A stretch of 10,019 bases of DNA, from the NCBI GenBank assembly GCA_024653875.1, contig JANLHE010000328.1, forward strand, positions 1 to 10,019, in the 5' to 3' direction. Within the stretch, counting starts at the first letter, position 1; each line of letters begins with the position of its first letter. Below the pieces are notes generated by a model, which was not told where the DNA came from, made no database searches, and was given only the letters and a program-made list of their open reading frames with translations. A program made the position numbers and the translations under genes. Below, piece after piece: positions 1 through 6,340 of this stretch. Source of the DNA: Acidobacteriota bacterium. Its GTDB lineage: Bacteria > Acidobacteriota > Vicinamibacteria > Vicinamibacterales > SCN-69-37.

Positions 1-123
1 ATCCCCCTCCAGCGTCTGGGGACGCCGGAGGACATCGCCGCCGCTGCAAGGTTCCTTGCATCGGACGAGGCAGCGTATATTACGGGACACGTGCTCGCCG
101 TCAACGGCGGGATGCACATGTAA
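1..123 (+). CDS. fabG: 3-oxoacyl-ACP reductase FabG, C-terminal fragment (5' end outside window)
   Basis: The frame is open from base 1 and encodes 41... the last 40 residues of a short-chain dehydrogenase, ending at TAA 121-123. What is visible is the typical FabG tail: a Leu-Gln-Arg-Leu-Gly segment, then Pro-Glu-Asp-Ile-Ala, then a Phe-Leu-Ala-Ser-Asp-Glu-Ala helix, then Tyr-Ile-Thr-Gly-His, and finally Val-Asn-Gly-Gly-Met-His-Met. In SDR enzymes the ITG...VNGGM segment closes the cofactor and substrate pocket. FabG reduces 3-oxoacyl-ACP with NADPH in the fatty acid elongation cycle in the cytosol. The catalytic Ser-Tyr-Lys and the Rossmann glycines lie outside the window. acpP begins 13 bases downstream and fabF follows, the classic fab order, which separates FabG from other SDR reductases. 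Confidence 0.9.
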   Translation: MPLQRLGTPEDIAAAARFLASDEAAYITGHVLAVNGGMHM

Positions 124-136
124 GCAGGAGGATTGA

Positions 137-376
137 ATGGCCGTCGCAGATCAGGTGAAGAAGATCATTGTGGAACAGCTCGGCGTGGACGAAGACGAAG
201 TGACGCCCGATGCGTCGTTTGTCGATGACCTCGGGGCGGACTCGCTCGACACCGTCGAACTCGTCATGGCGTTCGAAGAGGAATTCAGCATTGAGATTCC
301 CGACGAAGATGCCGAGAAGATCACGCGCGTCAAGGACGCCGTGAGCTACATCGAGACCCACACCAAGAAGAAGTAG
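137..376 (+). CDS. acpP: acyl carrier protein AcpP
   Basis: This 79-residue acidic protein is the carrier of growing acyl chains in type II fatty acid synthesis. The phosphopantetheine attachment site is Ser36 in the Gly-Ala-Asp-Ser-Leu-Asp motif, followed by the acidic helix II (TVELVMAFEEEF) that docks onto partner enzymes. Length and four-helix pattern match canonical ACPs (about 77-80 residues). The C-terminus ends in a Lys-Lys-Lys tail. The ATG is placed 5 bases after a consensus AGGAGG (126-131), one of the strongest Shine-Dalgarno sites in the window, as expected for an abundant protein. It sits 13 bases after fabG and 38 bases before fabF, almost certainly in one transcript. It must be activated by a holo-ACP synthase, which is not seen here. 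Confidence 0.97.
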   Translation: MAVADQVKKIIVEQLGVDEDEVTPDASFVDDLGADSLDTVELVMAFEEEFSIEIPDEDAEKITRVKDAVSYIETHTKKK

Positions 377-405
377 TCCGGGACGCGGCGCGTTCCGTAT
401 CGGTC

Positions 406-411
406 GGAGGA
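406..411 (+). promoter_or_regulatory. Shine-Dalgarno deciding the fabF TTG start
   Basis: GGAGGA at 406-411 lies 3 bases before TTG at 415, and no ATG or GTG in that frame gives the conserved N-terminal Arg-Arg-Val-Val-Ile-Thr-Gly strand. The TTG start is therefore chosen from both the ribosome binding site and family alignment. Confidence 0.75.
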
Positions 412-414
412 GAC

Positions 415-1656
415 TTGACGAGGCGAGTAGTCATCACCGGTGTCGGCCTGATCTCCTCGGTGGGAATCGGGACGGAGGCGAACTGGGACGCGCTGTGCGC
501 TGGCCGGAGCGGGATTGGTCCAATCACCCGCTTCGATGCCAGCCTGCACTCGTCCCGCATTGCCGGCGAGGTCAAGGGATTCGATCCCCTCGACTTCGTG
601 GCGAAGAAGGAAGTCAAGAAGATCGACGCCTTCATCCAGTACGCGATTGCCGCGTCACAGTTCGCCGTGGACGACGCGAAGCTGGCGATTACGGCGGACA
701 ACGCCAACGAGGTCGGCGTGTTCATCGCGTCGGGCATCGGGGGCTTCGCCACGATCGAGAGCGAGCACAGCGAACTCCTGAACGGCGGCCCGCGCCGCGT
801 CTCGCCGTTTTTCATTCCCGCCTCCATCATCAACCTGGCGGCCGGCCACGTGTCCATCCGGTTTGGCGCCAAGGGCCCCAATCTGGCGACATGCACCGCC
901 TGCACGGCGTCCGCCCACTCGATCGGCGAGTCGTTCGAGATCATTCGCCGCGGGGATGCTGACGTGATGATTGCCGGCGGGTCCGAGATGGCCATCACGC
1001 CCCTGGGCGTGGGCGGCTTTGCCGCGATGCGCGCGTTGTCCACGCGGAACGATGAACCCGCGCGCGCCAGCCGTCCATTCGACAAGGACCGCGATGGCTT
1101 TGTCATTGGCGACGGCGCCGGCATCGTGATTCTCGAGGAACTGGAAGTCGCCCGGGCGCGCGGCGCGCAGATCTACTGCGAGCTCGTCGGCTACGGCCTG
1201 TCGTCGGACGCCTACCACCTGACCGGACAGCCGCCGGACGCGAACGGCGCGGTGCGCTCGATGCAGATGGCGCTGCGCAAGGCCGGCATCGCGCCCGCGC
1301 AGGTCGATTACATCAACGCCCACGGCACGTCGACGCCGATCAACGACCCGACCGAGACGCTGGCCGTCAAGACGTGCTTCGGGGATCACGCGTACAAACT
1401 CGCCATGTCGTCCACCAAGTCGATGACGGGGCACCTGCTCGGGGCCGCGGGCGGCCTGGAGGCGGGCATTACGGCGATGGCGATCCGGCATCAGATCGCG
1501 CCGCCCACGGCGAACCTCGACGCGCCGGATCCGGCGTGCGACCTCGATTACATTCCACTCGCCGCGCGCCCGATGAAGATTGACTACGCGCTGTCGAACT
1601 CTTTCGGGTTCGGCGGCACCAACGGCACGCTGCTGATGAAGCGGTACGAAGACTGA
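415..1656 (+). CDS. fabF: beta-ketoacyl-ACP synthase II FabF
   Basis: This 413-residue condensing enzyme elongates acyl-ACP with malonyl-ACP in the cytosolic type II fatty acid synthase. The thiolase-fold active site is complete and numbered exactly as in E. coli FabF: nucleophile Cys163 in Thr-Ala-Cys-Thr-Ala-Ser, His303 in Asn-Ala-His-Gly-Thr-Ser-Thr, Lys335 in Ser-Ser-Thr-Lys-Ser, and His340 in Thr-Gly-His-Leu-Leu-Gly. The C-terminal glycine-rich loop Ser-Phe-Gly-Phe-Gly-Gly-Thr-Asn, near residue 400, that gates the acyl pocket is also present. Length matches the family (410-415). Translation begins at TTG, which may lower expression relative to acpP. It is the last gene of the fabG-acpP-fabF run; a repeat-rich gap follows. 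FabB is the nearest alternative, but acpP linkage and length favour FabF. Confidence 0.96.
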   Translation: MTRRVVITGVGLISSVGIGTEANWDALCAGRSGIGPITRFDASLHSSRIAGEVKGFDPLDFVAKKEVKKIDAFIQYAIAASQFAVDDAKLAITADNANEVGVFIASGIGGFATIESEHSELLNGGPRRVSPFFIPASIINLAAGHVSIRFGAKGPNLATCTACTASAHSIGESFEIIRRGDADVMIAGGSEMAITPLGVGGFAAMRALSTRNDEPARASRPFDKDRDGFVIGDGAGIVILEELEVARARGAQIYCELVGYGLSSDAYHLTGQPPDANGAVRSMQMALRKAGIAPAQVDYINAHGTSTPINDPTETLAVKTCFGDHAYKLAMSSTKSMTGHLLGAAGGLEAGITAMAIRHQIAPPTANLDAPDPACDLDYIPLAARPMKIDYALSNSFGFGGTNGTLLMKRYED

Positions 1657-1674
1657 CGAGGTCGCGCGACGATC

Positions 1675-1690
1675 GTAGGGCGTGGCGCCG
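1675..1690 (+). repeat. truncated copy of the GTAGGGCG dispersed palindromic repeat
   Basis: These 16 bases equal the 25-bp element at 7981-8005 with an exact internal 9-bp deletion (CTTCAGCCG). The loop and part of both arms are lost, so little hairpin potential is left. It lies 18 bases after the fabF stop. See the full copies at 2579-2603 and 7981-8005. Confidence 0.6.
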
Positions 1691-1692
1691 GG

Positions 1693-1755
1693 ATGGAGCG
1701 CACGGGCTCCGAGATGGAGCGCTCGGGCTAAGAAATGGAGCGCACGGGCTTTAGC
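1693..1755 (+). repeat. three 21-bp tandem units
   Basis: The core ATGGAGCGCACGGGCT starts at 1693, 1714 (one A-to-T change) and 1735, an exact 21-bp spacing, with divergent 5-base spacers. The third unit runs directly into the right arm of a palindrome (1741-1762), so the first two look like left arms of that palindrome that lack their partners. No open frame with a recognisable product uses the units. Confidence 0.8.
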
Positions 1756-1762
1756 CCGTGCG
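1741..1762. repeat. perfect 10-bp-arm palindrome (REP-like) between fabF and etfB
   Basis: The arm CGCACGGGCT (1741-1750) is followed by TT and its exact complement AGCCCGTGCG (1753-1762). As RNA this is a very stable hairpin. It has no downstream T-run, so it is not a standard intrinsic terminator; a repetitive extragenic palindrome or RNA-stability element is more likely. Confidence 0.75.
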
Positions 1763-1768
1763 GACAGC

Positions 1769-1790
1769 CCCCCGGGCTGAAGCCCGGGGG
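1769..1790. repeat. second perfect palindrome upstream of etfB
   Basis: The arm CCCCCGGGCT (1769-1778), the loop GA, and the complement AGCCCGGGGG (1781-1790) form a second GC-rich hairpin 6 bases after the first. It shares the GGGCT/AGCCC centre with the first palindrome, so the two are probably relatives. It ends 21 bases before the etfB ATG, leaving the Shine-Dalgarno at 1801-1807 free. Confidence 0.75.
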
Positions 1791-1811
1791 CTCCGAAGAC
1801 AGAAGGACACC

Positions 1812-2573
1812 ATGAAAATCGCCGTGTGTATCAAGCAGGTCGTGTCACGCGAGTGGCAGGTCCGCATCAACGACCAGAAGACGTGGGTCCGCGACCAGGA
1901 CGCCGCGTGGGAGCTGAACGAGCCGGACGCGTACGCGCTCGAAGAGGCCCTCAGGCTCAAGGAAAAACACGGCGGCGAGGTGGTCGTCATCTCCGCCGGC
2001 CCGGCCCGCGTCGCGCAGGTCATCCGCGAAGCCCTGGCGCGCGGCGCCGACCGCGCGATTCACGTCGAGGGCGATCACCTGGCGACCGCTGACGCGTTCA
2101 CCGCCGCGGAGGCGCTGGCGGAGGCGGCCCGGTCGGAACAGTGCGACCTGATCCTCACCGGCCTGCAGTCCGACGATCAGGGTTTTGCCCAGGTCGGCGT
2201 GATGCTCGCCGAGCGCCTCGGCATGGCGCATTCGACCATCATCATGGAAGTGCAGATCGACGGCGCCACGCTGAAGGTCAAGCGCGAACTCGAAGGCGGC
2301 TGGTTCCAGTGGATCGGCATGCCGCTGCCGGCGGTGCTGACGATTCAGAGCGGCATCAACCAGCTGCGCTACGCCACGCTGAAAGGCATCATGGCGGCGA
2401 AGAAGAAGGAAATCAAAGTGGTGGCGGCGCCCGCGCAGGCCGCCGCCCGCCAGCGCATCGTGTCCATCTACGTGCCGGAGAAGACCAAGGCGACGCGGAT
2501 GATCGACGGGCCGCCCGCCGAAGCCGCCGCCGAGCTGGTGCGTATCCTCCGCGACGAAGCGAGAGTCTTTTGA
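1812..2573 (+). CDS. etfB: electron transfer flavoprotein, beta subunit EtfB
   Basis: This 253-residue protein is the small subunit of the soluble ETF heterodimer, which accepts electrons from acyl-CoA and related dehydrogenases and passes them to a membrane quinone reductase. It begins with the typical MKIAVCIKQVV strand, has the Asn-Glu-Pro-Asp-Ala-Tyr-Ala-Leu-Glu segment, and the Leu-Thr-Gly-Leu-Gln-Ser-Asp-Asp-Gln region expected to contact AMP (FAD in bifurcating forms). Residues from 156 match the complete ETF-beta signature (Val-x-Arg-x2-Glu-Gly-Gly ... Pro-x-Val-Leu-Thr). The ATG is chosen because it follows AGAAGGA (1801-1807) by 4 bases and starts the family core. An upstream in-frame GTG at 1758 lies inside a hairpin and would add 18 non-conserved residues. 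Length fits the 250-260 residue family norm. It is paired with etfA 40 bases downstream. Confidence 0.95.
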   Translation: MKIAVCIKQVVSREWQVRINDQKTWVRDQDAAWELNEPDAYALEEALRLKEKHGGEVVVISAGPARVAQVIREALARGADRAIHVEGDHLATADAFTAAEALAEAARSEQCDLILTGLQSDDQGFAQVGVMLAERLGMAHSTIIMEVQIDGATLKVKRELEGGWFQWIGMPLPAVLTIQSGINQLRYATLKGIMAAKKKEIKVVAAPAQAAARQRIVSIYVPEKTKATRMIDGPPAEAAAELVRILRDEARVF

Positions 2574-2578
2574 CGTCC

Positions 2579-2603
2579 GTAGGGCGCGGCTTCCGCCGCG
2601 CCG
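2579..2603 (+). repeat. dispersed palindromic repeat, full copy, between etfB and etfA
   Basis: This 25-bp element begins GTAGGGCGCGGC and ends GCCGCGCCG. It forms a perfect 8-bp stem (GGCGCGGC with GCCGCGCC) closed by a TTCC loop. It is 23/25 identical to the copy at 7981-8005 in an unrelated intergenic region. It starts 5 bases after the etfB stop and ends immediately before the etfA ribosome binding site. Confidence 0.8.
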
Positions 2604-2613
2604 TGAGGTGGCC

Positions 2614-3573
2614 ATGATCTTTGTAGTCGCAGAACAAAAAGACGGCGCGCTCAACCGGGCGTCCTGGGAAGCCGTGGCCGCCGCCCAGCAACTGGGTGGC
2701 CCCATCACGATCGTGGTCCCGGGCGCGGCGGTCTCGGGTCCCGCCAGTGAACTGGCGGCCGCCGATGTCGCCGGTGTCGTGGCGCTTGAGCACGAGGCCC
2801 TGGGCGCCTACACGCCGGACGGCTTCACCGCCGCGCTGGCCGCGCTCATCGCCGCCGAGGCTCCGTCCCACGTCGTGCTGCCGCACACCTACCAGACGCG
2901 CGACTTCGCGCCGAAGCTGGCCGCGCGCCTCAACGCGCCGCTCGCCGCCGACTGCGTGGGCGTGAAGGCGCATGAGGGCGGTCACGCGTACGTGCGCCTG
3001 ATGTTCCAGGGCAAGGTCAACGCCGACGTCGTCCTCGAAGGCGCCGCCCCGCATCTGGTCACGTTCCAGACGGGCGCGTTCCGCGTGGATGCGGTGAAGA
3101 AGGGCAGCGCGCCGGCGCCGGTCCGCCAGGTCGCGGCCGCCGTGGACGCGTCCGCGATTCGCCAGACGCCCGAGGCGCCGTTCCGCGAGGCGAAGCAGGC
3201 GGTCGACCTCACCCAGGCCGAGCGCATCGTGTCTGTCGGCCGCGGCATCAAGGGAGCGGAGCACATCGAACTGGCGAAGCAGCTGGCCGACGCGCTGCAC
3301 GCGGAGCTGGCCGCCTCGCGCCCGATCTGCGACGCCGGCTGGCTGCCGATGGAACGCCAGGTGGGCAGCTCCGGCCAGACCGTGGCGCCCAAGCTCTATC
3401 TCGCGCTCGGCATCTCCGGTGCCATTCAGCACGTCGTCGGCATGAAGGGCGCCCGCACCATCGTCGCGATCAACAAGGACGCGGAAGCGCCGATCTTCGA
3501 AATCGCGGACTACGGCATCGTGGGTGACCTGTTCGAGGTCGTCCCGGCCGTGGTGGCCGCACTGAAAGCCTGA
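2614..3573 (+). CDS. etfA: electron transfer flavoprotein, alpha subunit EtfA
   Basis: This 319-residue protein is the FAD-carrying large subunit of ETF. The N-terminal domain begins MIFVVAEQKDG and holds the ETF fold shared with EtfB. The C-terminal FAD domain carries Glu-Arg-Gln-Val-Gly-Ser-Ser-Gly-Gln-Thr around Arg248, and residues 261-287 match the full ETF-alpha signature (Leu-Tyr-Leu-Ala-Leu-Gly-Ile-Ser-Gly-Ala-Ile-Gln-His ... Val-Ala-Ile-Asn). The tail with Asp-Ala-Glu-Ala-Pro-Ile-Phe and Gly-Asp-Leu-Phe-Glu is typical. The ATG at 2614 is chosen because GAGG (2605-2608) sits 5 bases upstream; an in-frame GTG at 2608 would overlap that site. The N-terminus has no 4Fe-4S extension, so it is not the ferredoxin-fused type. 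Bifurcating versus simple ETF cannot be settled by eye, but the nearby membrane oxidoreductase favours quinone-linked ETF. Confidence 0.95.
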   Translation: MIFVVAEQKDGALNRASWEAVAAAQQLGGPITIVVPGAAVSGPASELAAADVAGVVALEHEALGAYTPDGFTAALAALIAAEAPSHVVLPHTYQTRDFAPKLAARLNAPLAADCVGVKAHEGGHAYVRLMFQGKVNADVVLEGAAPHLVTFQTGAFRVDAVKKGSAPAPVRQVAAAVDASAIRQTPEAPFREAKQAVDLTQAERIVSVGRGIKGAEHIELAKQLADALHAELAASRPICDAGWLPMERQVGSSGQTVAPKLYLALGISGAIQHVVGMKGARTIVAINKDAEAPIFEIADYGIVGDLFEVVPAVVAALKA

Positions 3574-3579
3574 GCGCTC

Positions 3580-3598
3580 CGCGCCGTTTGACGGCGCG
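3580..3598. terminator. hairpin at the convergent etfA / CoA-transferase junction
   Basis: CGCGCCG (3580-3586), loop TTTGA, and CGGCGCG (3592-3598) form a perfect 7-bp stem 6 bases after the etfA stop, between two convergent transcripts. There is no T-run on either side. A role as a bidirectional terminator or 3'-end stabiliser is inferred from position only. Confidence 0.45.
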
Positions 3599-3608
3599 CA
3601 CAATCGGT

Positions 3609-3640
3609 GGGACCCCAGGGACCCAGGACTCAGGACCCCA
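3609..3640 (-). repeat. degenerate 7-9 bp tandem repeat overlapping the CoA-transferase stop
   Basis: Four units on the plus strand, GGGACCCCA, GGGACCCA, GGACTCA and GGACCCCA, abut without gaps. The minus-strand stop codon (3630-3632) lies inside the third unit, and the last codons of the gene read through the fourth. Confidence 0.65.
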
Positions 3641-4925
3641 AATCCATCCGTCGGATGGCGGCAAAGGCCGTGCGGAGGTCACTCCGGAAGTCCGGATGCG
3701 CGATGGAGATCAGGGCGGCCGCACGGTCGCGCAGCGACAGCCCGAACAGATTGACCGCGCCGTACTCGGTGGCCACCCAGTGCACGTGGCCGCGGGTGGT
3801 GACCACGCCCGCGCCCGGCCTCAGGGAGGCGACGATGCGCGAGACGGTGCCGCGGACGGCCGTCGAGGGCAGGGCGATGACGGGGCGGCCGTCCCTGGAC
3901 AGCGCCGCGCCGCGCATGAAGTCCATCTGGCCGCCAATGCCGGAGTAGATGCTGAAGCCGATGGAGTCCGCGCAGATCTGGCCGGACAGGTCGACCTCCA
4001 GCGCCGAGTTGATCGCCACCACGCGGTCGTTCTTCCGGATGACGGAGGTATCGTTGGTGCGGTCACACGGGTGGAACTCCACCTGGGGGTTGTCGTTCAC
4101 GAAGTCGAAGAGGCGTTGGGACCCGTTGACGAAGCTGGTGACGGTGCGTCCCGGGTGCACGTGTTTGTATCTGTTGGTCACGTTGCCGGCCAGCGTCAGG
4201 TCGACCAGGCTGTCCGAAAACATCTCGGAATGCACCCCGAGGTCGTGCTTGTGCGTCAGCCGCCGCAGCACGGCGTCGGGAATGGCGCCGATGCCCAGCT
4301 GCAGCGTGGCGCCGTCAGGCACCAGGGCCGCGACGTGTTCGCCGATCGCGTTGTCCACCGGGCCCGCCGGCGCCGCGGCGTGCGTCGGCAGCGCGTGGTC
4401 GGTGGCGATGAACGCGTCGAGCCGGGCGAACGGCACGATGGTGTTCCCCAGGGTGCGGGGCATCTGCGCATTGACCTCCGCGATGACAAGACGCGCGGAT
4501 TTCGAAGCGGCGAGTGCGGCGTCCACCGAGGTGCCCAGGGTGCAGTTGCCGTGGCGATCCGGGGGCGAGAGCTGCAGGAGCGCGACGTCCAGCGGCACAC
4601 GCCCTGACTCGAAGAGCGACGGGATGTCGGACAGGAAGATCGGCACGTAGTCCGCGCGCCCTTCGTTCACCGGCCCGCGGAACGACGGGCCCGTGAAGAG
4701 CGACACCGAGCGGAAACGGCCCTGGTGCTCGGGCCGCGCGAACGCCATCTCGCCCTCGGTGTGAAGGTGGTAGAGCGTGACGTCGGTGAGGTCCGTGCGC
4801 CGCGCCAGCGCGTCCAGCAGCGTGCCCGGCGTGGCGGCCGCGCCGTGGATGAAAATCCGCATGCCGGACCTGACGGGCGCCACGGCCTCATCGGCGGTCC
4901 GGGCCTGTGCCATCCAGTCGATCAT
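3630..4925 (-). CDS. class I CoA-transferase, acetyl-CoA hydrolase / 4-hydroxybutyrate CoA-transferase family
   Basis: This 431-residue cytosolic enzyme belongs to the family that moves CoA between short-chain acyl-CoAs and free acids (acetyl-CoA to 4-hydroxybutyrate, butyrate, succinate or propionate), through a glutamyl-CoA thioester. The N-terminal domain has Phe-Ile-His-Gly-Ala-Ala-Ala-Thr-Pro near residues 25-33, and the middle has Ser-Pro-Pro-Asp-Arg-His-Gly-Asn-Cys (120-128). The C-terminal domain has Gly-Ile-Gly-Ala-Ile-Pro-Asp-Ala-Val (211-219) followed by Val-His-Ser-Glu-Met-Phe-Ser-Asp. Glu234 is the expected catalytic glutamate. A Gly-Ile-Gly-Gly-Gln-Met-Asp-Phe loop and the ending His-Pro-Asp-Phe-Arg are also typical. 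The ATG gives the family length; GGAG lies 11 bases upstream. It starts 20 bases after pntB, so it is the third gene of the pnt operon. The exact acid substrate cannot be read from sequence; a hydrolase role is the alternative. Confidence 0.88.
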   Translation of the reverse strand: MIDWMAQARTADEAVAPVRSGMRIFIHGAAATPGTLLDALARRTDLTDVTLYHLHTEGEMAFARPEHQGRFRSVSLFTGPSFRGPVNEGRADYVPIFLSDIPSLFESGRVPLDVALLQLSPPDRHGNCTLGTSVDAALAASKSARLVIAEVNAQMPRTLGNTIVPFARLDAFIATDHALPTHAAAPAGPVDNAIGEHVAALVPDGATLQLGIGAIPDAVLRRLTHKHDLGVHSEMFSDSLVDLTLAGNVTNRYKHVHPGRTVTSFVNGSQRLFDFVNDNPQVEFHPCDRTNDTSVIRKNDRVVAINSALEVDLSGQICADSIGFSIYSGIGGQMDFMRGAALSRDGRPVIALPSTAVRGTVSRIVASLRPGAGVVTTRGHVHWVATEYGAVNLFGLSLRDRAAALISIAHPDFRSDLRTAFAAIRRMDLGS

Positions 4926-4945
4926 GGGTGTTCGTGCTCCGGTAT

Positions 4946-6340
4946 TCAGGCTTTGAGCAGTGCGAGGATGGCATCCACGGACTTTTTCGCGTCGCCGTAG
5001 AGCATCCGGGTCCTGGGTTTGAAGAACAGCGGGTTTTCGACGCCGGCGTACCCGGCGCCCTTGCCGCGCTTGAACACGATGCACGAGGCGGCTTCCCACG
5101 CGTGGAGCACCGGCATGCCCGCGATGGGGCTTGACGGATCATCCAGCGCGCTGGGATTCACGATGTCGTTCGCGCCAATGACGAGCACCACGTCGGTGGT
5201 GGGGAAGTCCTCGTTGATTTCGTCCATCTCGAGGACGATGTCGTACGGAAGGTTGGCCTCGGCGAGCAGCACGTTCATGTGGCCGGGCAGCCGGCCCGCC
5301 ACCGGGTGAATGGCGAACCGCACCTGCTTGCCCTGGCCGCGCAGAATCTGCGTGATCTCCTTCACCGGATGCTGCGCCTGGGCGACGGCCATGCCGTAGC
5401 CGGGGACGATGATCACCGAGGAGGCGGCCTTGAGCTGGCTCACGACATCAGCCGCCGTGGTGGGCACCAGCTCGCCTTCAACCACCGCGCCGCCGGCCGG
5501 GGCGGCGCCTTCTTCCGCGCCGAACCCGCCCAGGATGACCGACAGGAACGACCGGTTCATCGCCCTGCACATGATGTAGCTGAGGATCGCGCCCGACGAG
5601 CCGACCAGCGCGCCGGTGATGATGAGCAGGTCGTTGGACAGCATGAAGCCGGCGGCCGACGCCGCCCACCCCGAGTAGCTGTTGAGCATCGAGACCACGA
5701 CCGGCATGTCCGCGCCGCCGATCGCCATGACCAGATGGATGCCGATGACGCCGGCGATGGCCGTCATGATAAGCAACTCCGGCAACGCCTCGTGTCCACC
5801 GCGCAGGTACAGGACACCCAGCCAGACGCAGGCGGCGATCATCGCGATGTTGAGCAGGTGCCGTCCCGGCAGCATCAGCGGTTTGCTCCGGATGACGCCC
5901 TGCAGCTTGCCCCACGCGATGATCGAACCCGTGAATGTCAGCGAGCCGATGAAGATGCCCAGGTACGTCTCGACATCGTGGATGGTGCGCTCCGCGCCGG
6001 CCAGTTCCACCGCGGGCGCCAGGTGATTGCTGATGCCCACGAGCACCGCGGCCGCGCCGACGAAGCTGTGAAGGATGGCCACCAGTTGCGGCATCGAGGT
6101 CATCGCCACGCGCGAGGCGACCAGGGCGCCGATGACGGATGCGACCGCCAGGGCGCCCAGCAGCGTGGGCGACGTGATGACGCCGGCGTGCACCGCCACC
6201 GCCAGCACCGCCACCAGCATGCCGATGGCGCCGAACTGATTGCCGCGGCGCGCCGTTTCCGGATTCGACAGCCCTTTGAGGCTCAGGATGAACAGCACCG
6301 CTGCCGCGATGTAGGAGGTGGCGAGCAGGGAGGTGGTCAT
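4946..6340 (-). CDS. pntB: proton-translocating NAD(P) transhydrogenase, beta subunit PntB
   Basis: This 464-residue membrane protein (E. coli PntB has 462) forms, with PntA, the enzyme that uses proton-motive force to drive hydride transfer from NADH to NADP+. The first roughly 270 residues are a multi-helix membrane domain carrying the proton path. The C-terminal domain III is cytosolic and binds NADP(H): Pro-Gly-Tyr-Gly-Met-Ala-Val-Ala-Gln-Ala-Gln with the glycines at 314 and 316, then His-Pro-Val-Ala-Gly-Arg-Leu-Pro-Gly-His-Met-Asn, Glu-Met-Asp-Glu-Ile-Asn, Ile-Gly-Ala-Asn-Asp, and Phe-Lys-Arg-Gly followed by Gly-Tyr-Ala-Gly-Val. All are conserved with E. coli. The ATG overlaps the pntA stop in an ATGA arrangement and no clear Shine-Dalgarno is seen, so translation is probably coupled to pntA. 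Confidence 0.96.
   Translation of the reverse strand: MTTSLLATSYIAAAVLFILSLKGLSNPETARRGNQFGAIGMLVAVLAVAVHAGVITSPTLLGALAVASVIGALVASRVAMTSMPQLVAILHSFVGAAAVLVGISNHLAPAVELAGAERTIHDVETYLGIFIGSLTFTGSIIAWGKLQGVIRSKPLMLPGRHLLNIAMIAACVWLGVLYLRGGHEALPELLIMTAIAGVIGIHLVMAIGGADMPVVVSMLNSYSGWAASAAGFMLSNDLLIITGALVGSSGAILSYIMCRAMNRSFLSVILGGFGAEEGAAPAGGAVVEGELVPTTAADVVSQLKAASSVIIVPGYGMAVAQAQHPVKEITQILRGQGKQVRFAIHPVAGRLPGHMNVLLAEANLPYDIVLEMDEINEDFPTTDVVLVIGANDIVNPSALDDPSSPIAGMPVLHAWEAASCIVFKRGKGAGYAGVENPLFFKPRTRMLYGDAKKSVDAILALLKA

Noticed and set aside
1693..1790. Small CRISPR-like array
   Set aside because: Spacers between the 16-bp cores are only 5 bases and are not unique spacer-length inserts; no cas genes are present.
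1741..1790. Rho-independent terminator of the fab operon
   Set aside because: The hairpins are strong but neither is followed by a T-run, so termination is not supported by sequence; they fit better as repeats.
1758..1811. Upstream in-frame GTG start for etfB
   Set aside because: It lies inside a palindrome, adds a non-conserved basic stretch, and ATG 1812 has AGAAGGA in front and begins the family core.
3644..3658. Palindrome CCATCCG-T-CGGATGG as an operator
   Set aside because: It lies inside the 3' coding end of the CoA-transferase and is short enough to be chance in codons for Arg-Arg-Met-Asp.
3588..4607. Long plus-strand open frame opposite the CoA-transferase
   Set aside because: It is Arg/Gly/His-rich with no recognisable domain, and the opposite strand holds a complete conserved enzyme. 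High GC makes long antisense open frames common.
4926..5099. 58-residue N-terminal extension of the CoA-transferase
   Set aside because: It overlaps the conserved C-terminus of pntB in another frame; ATG 4925 gives the normal length.
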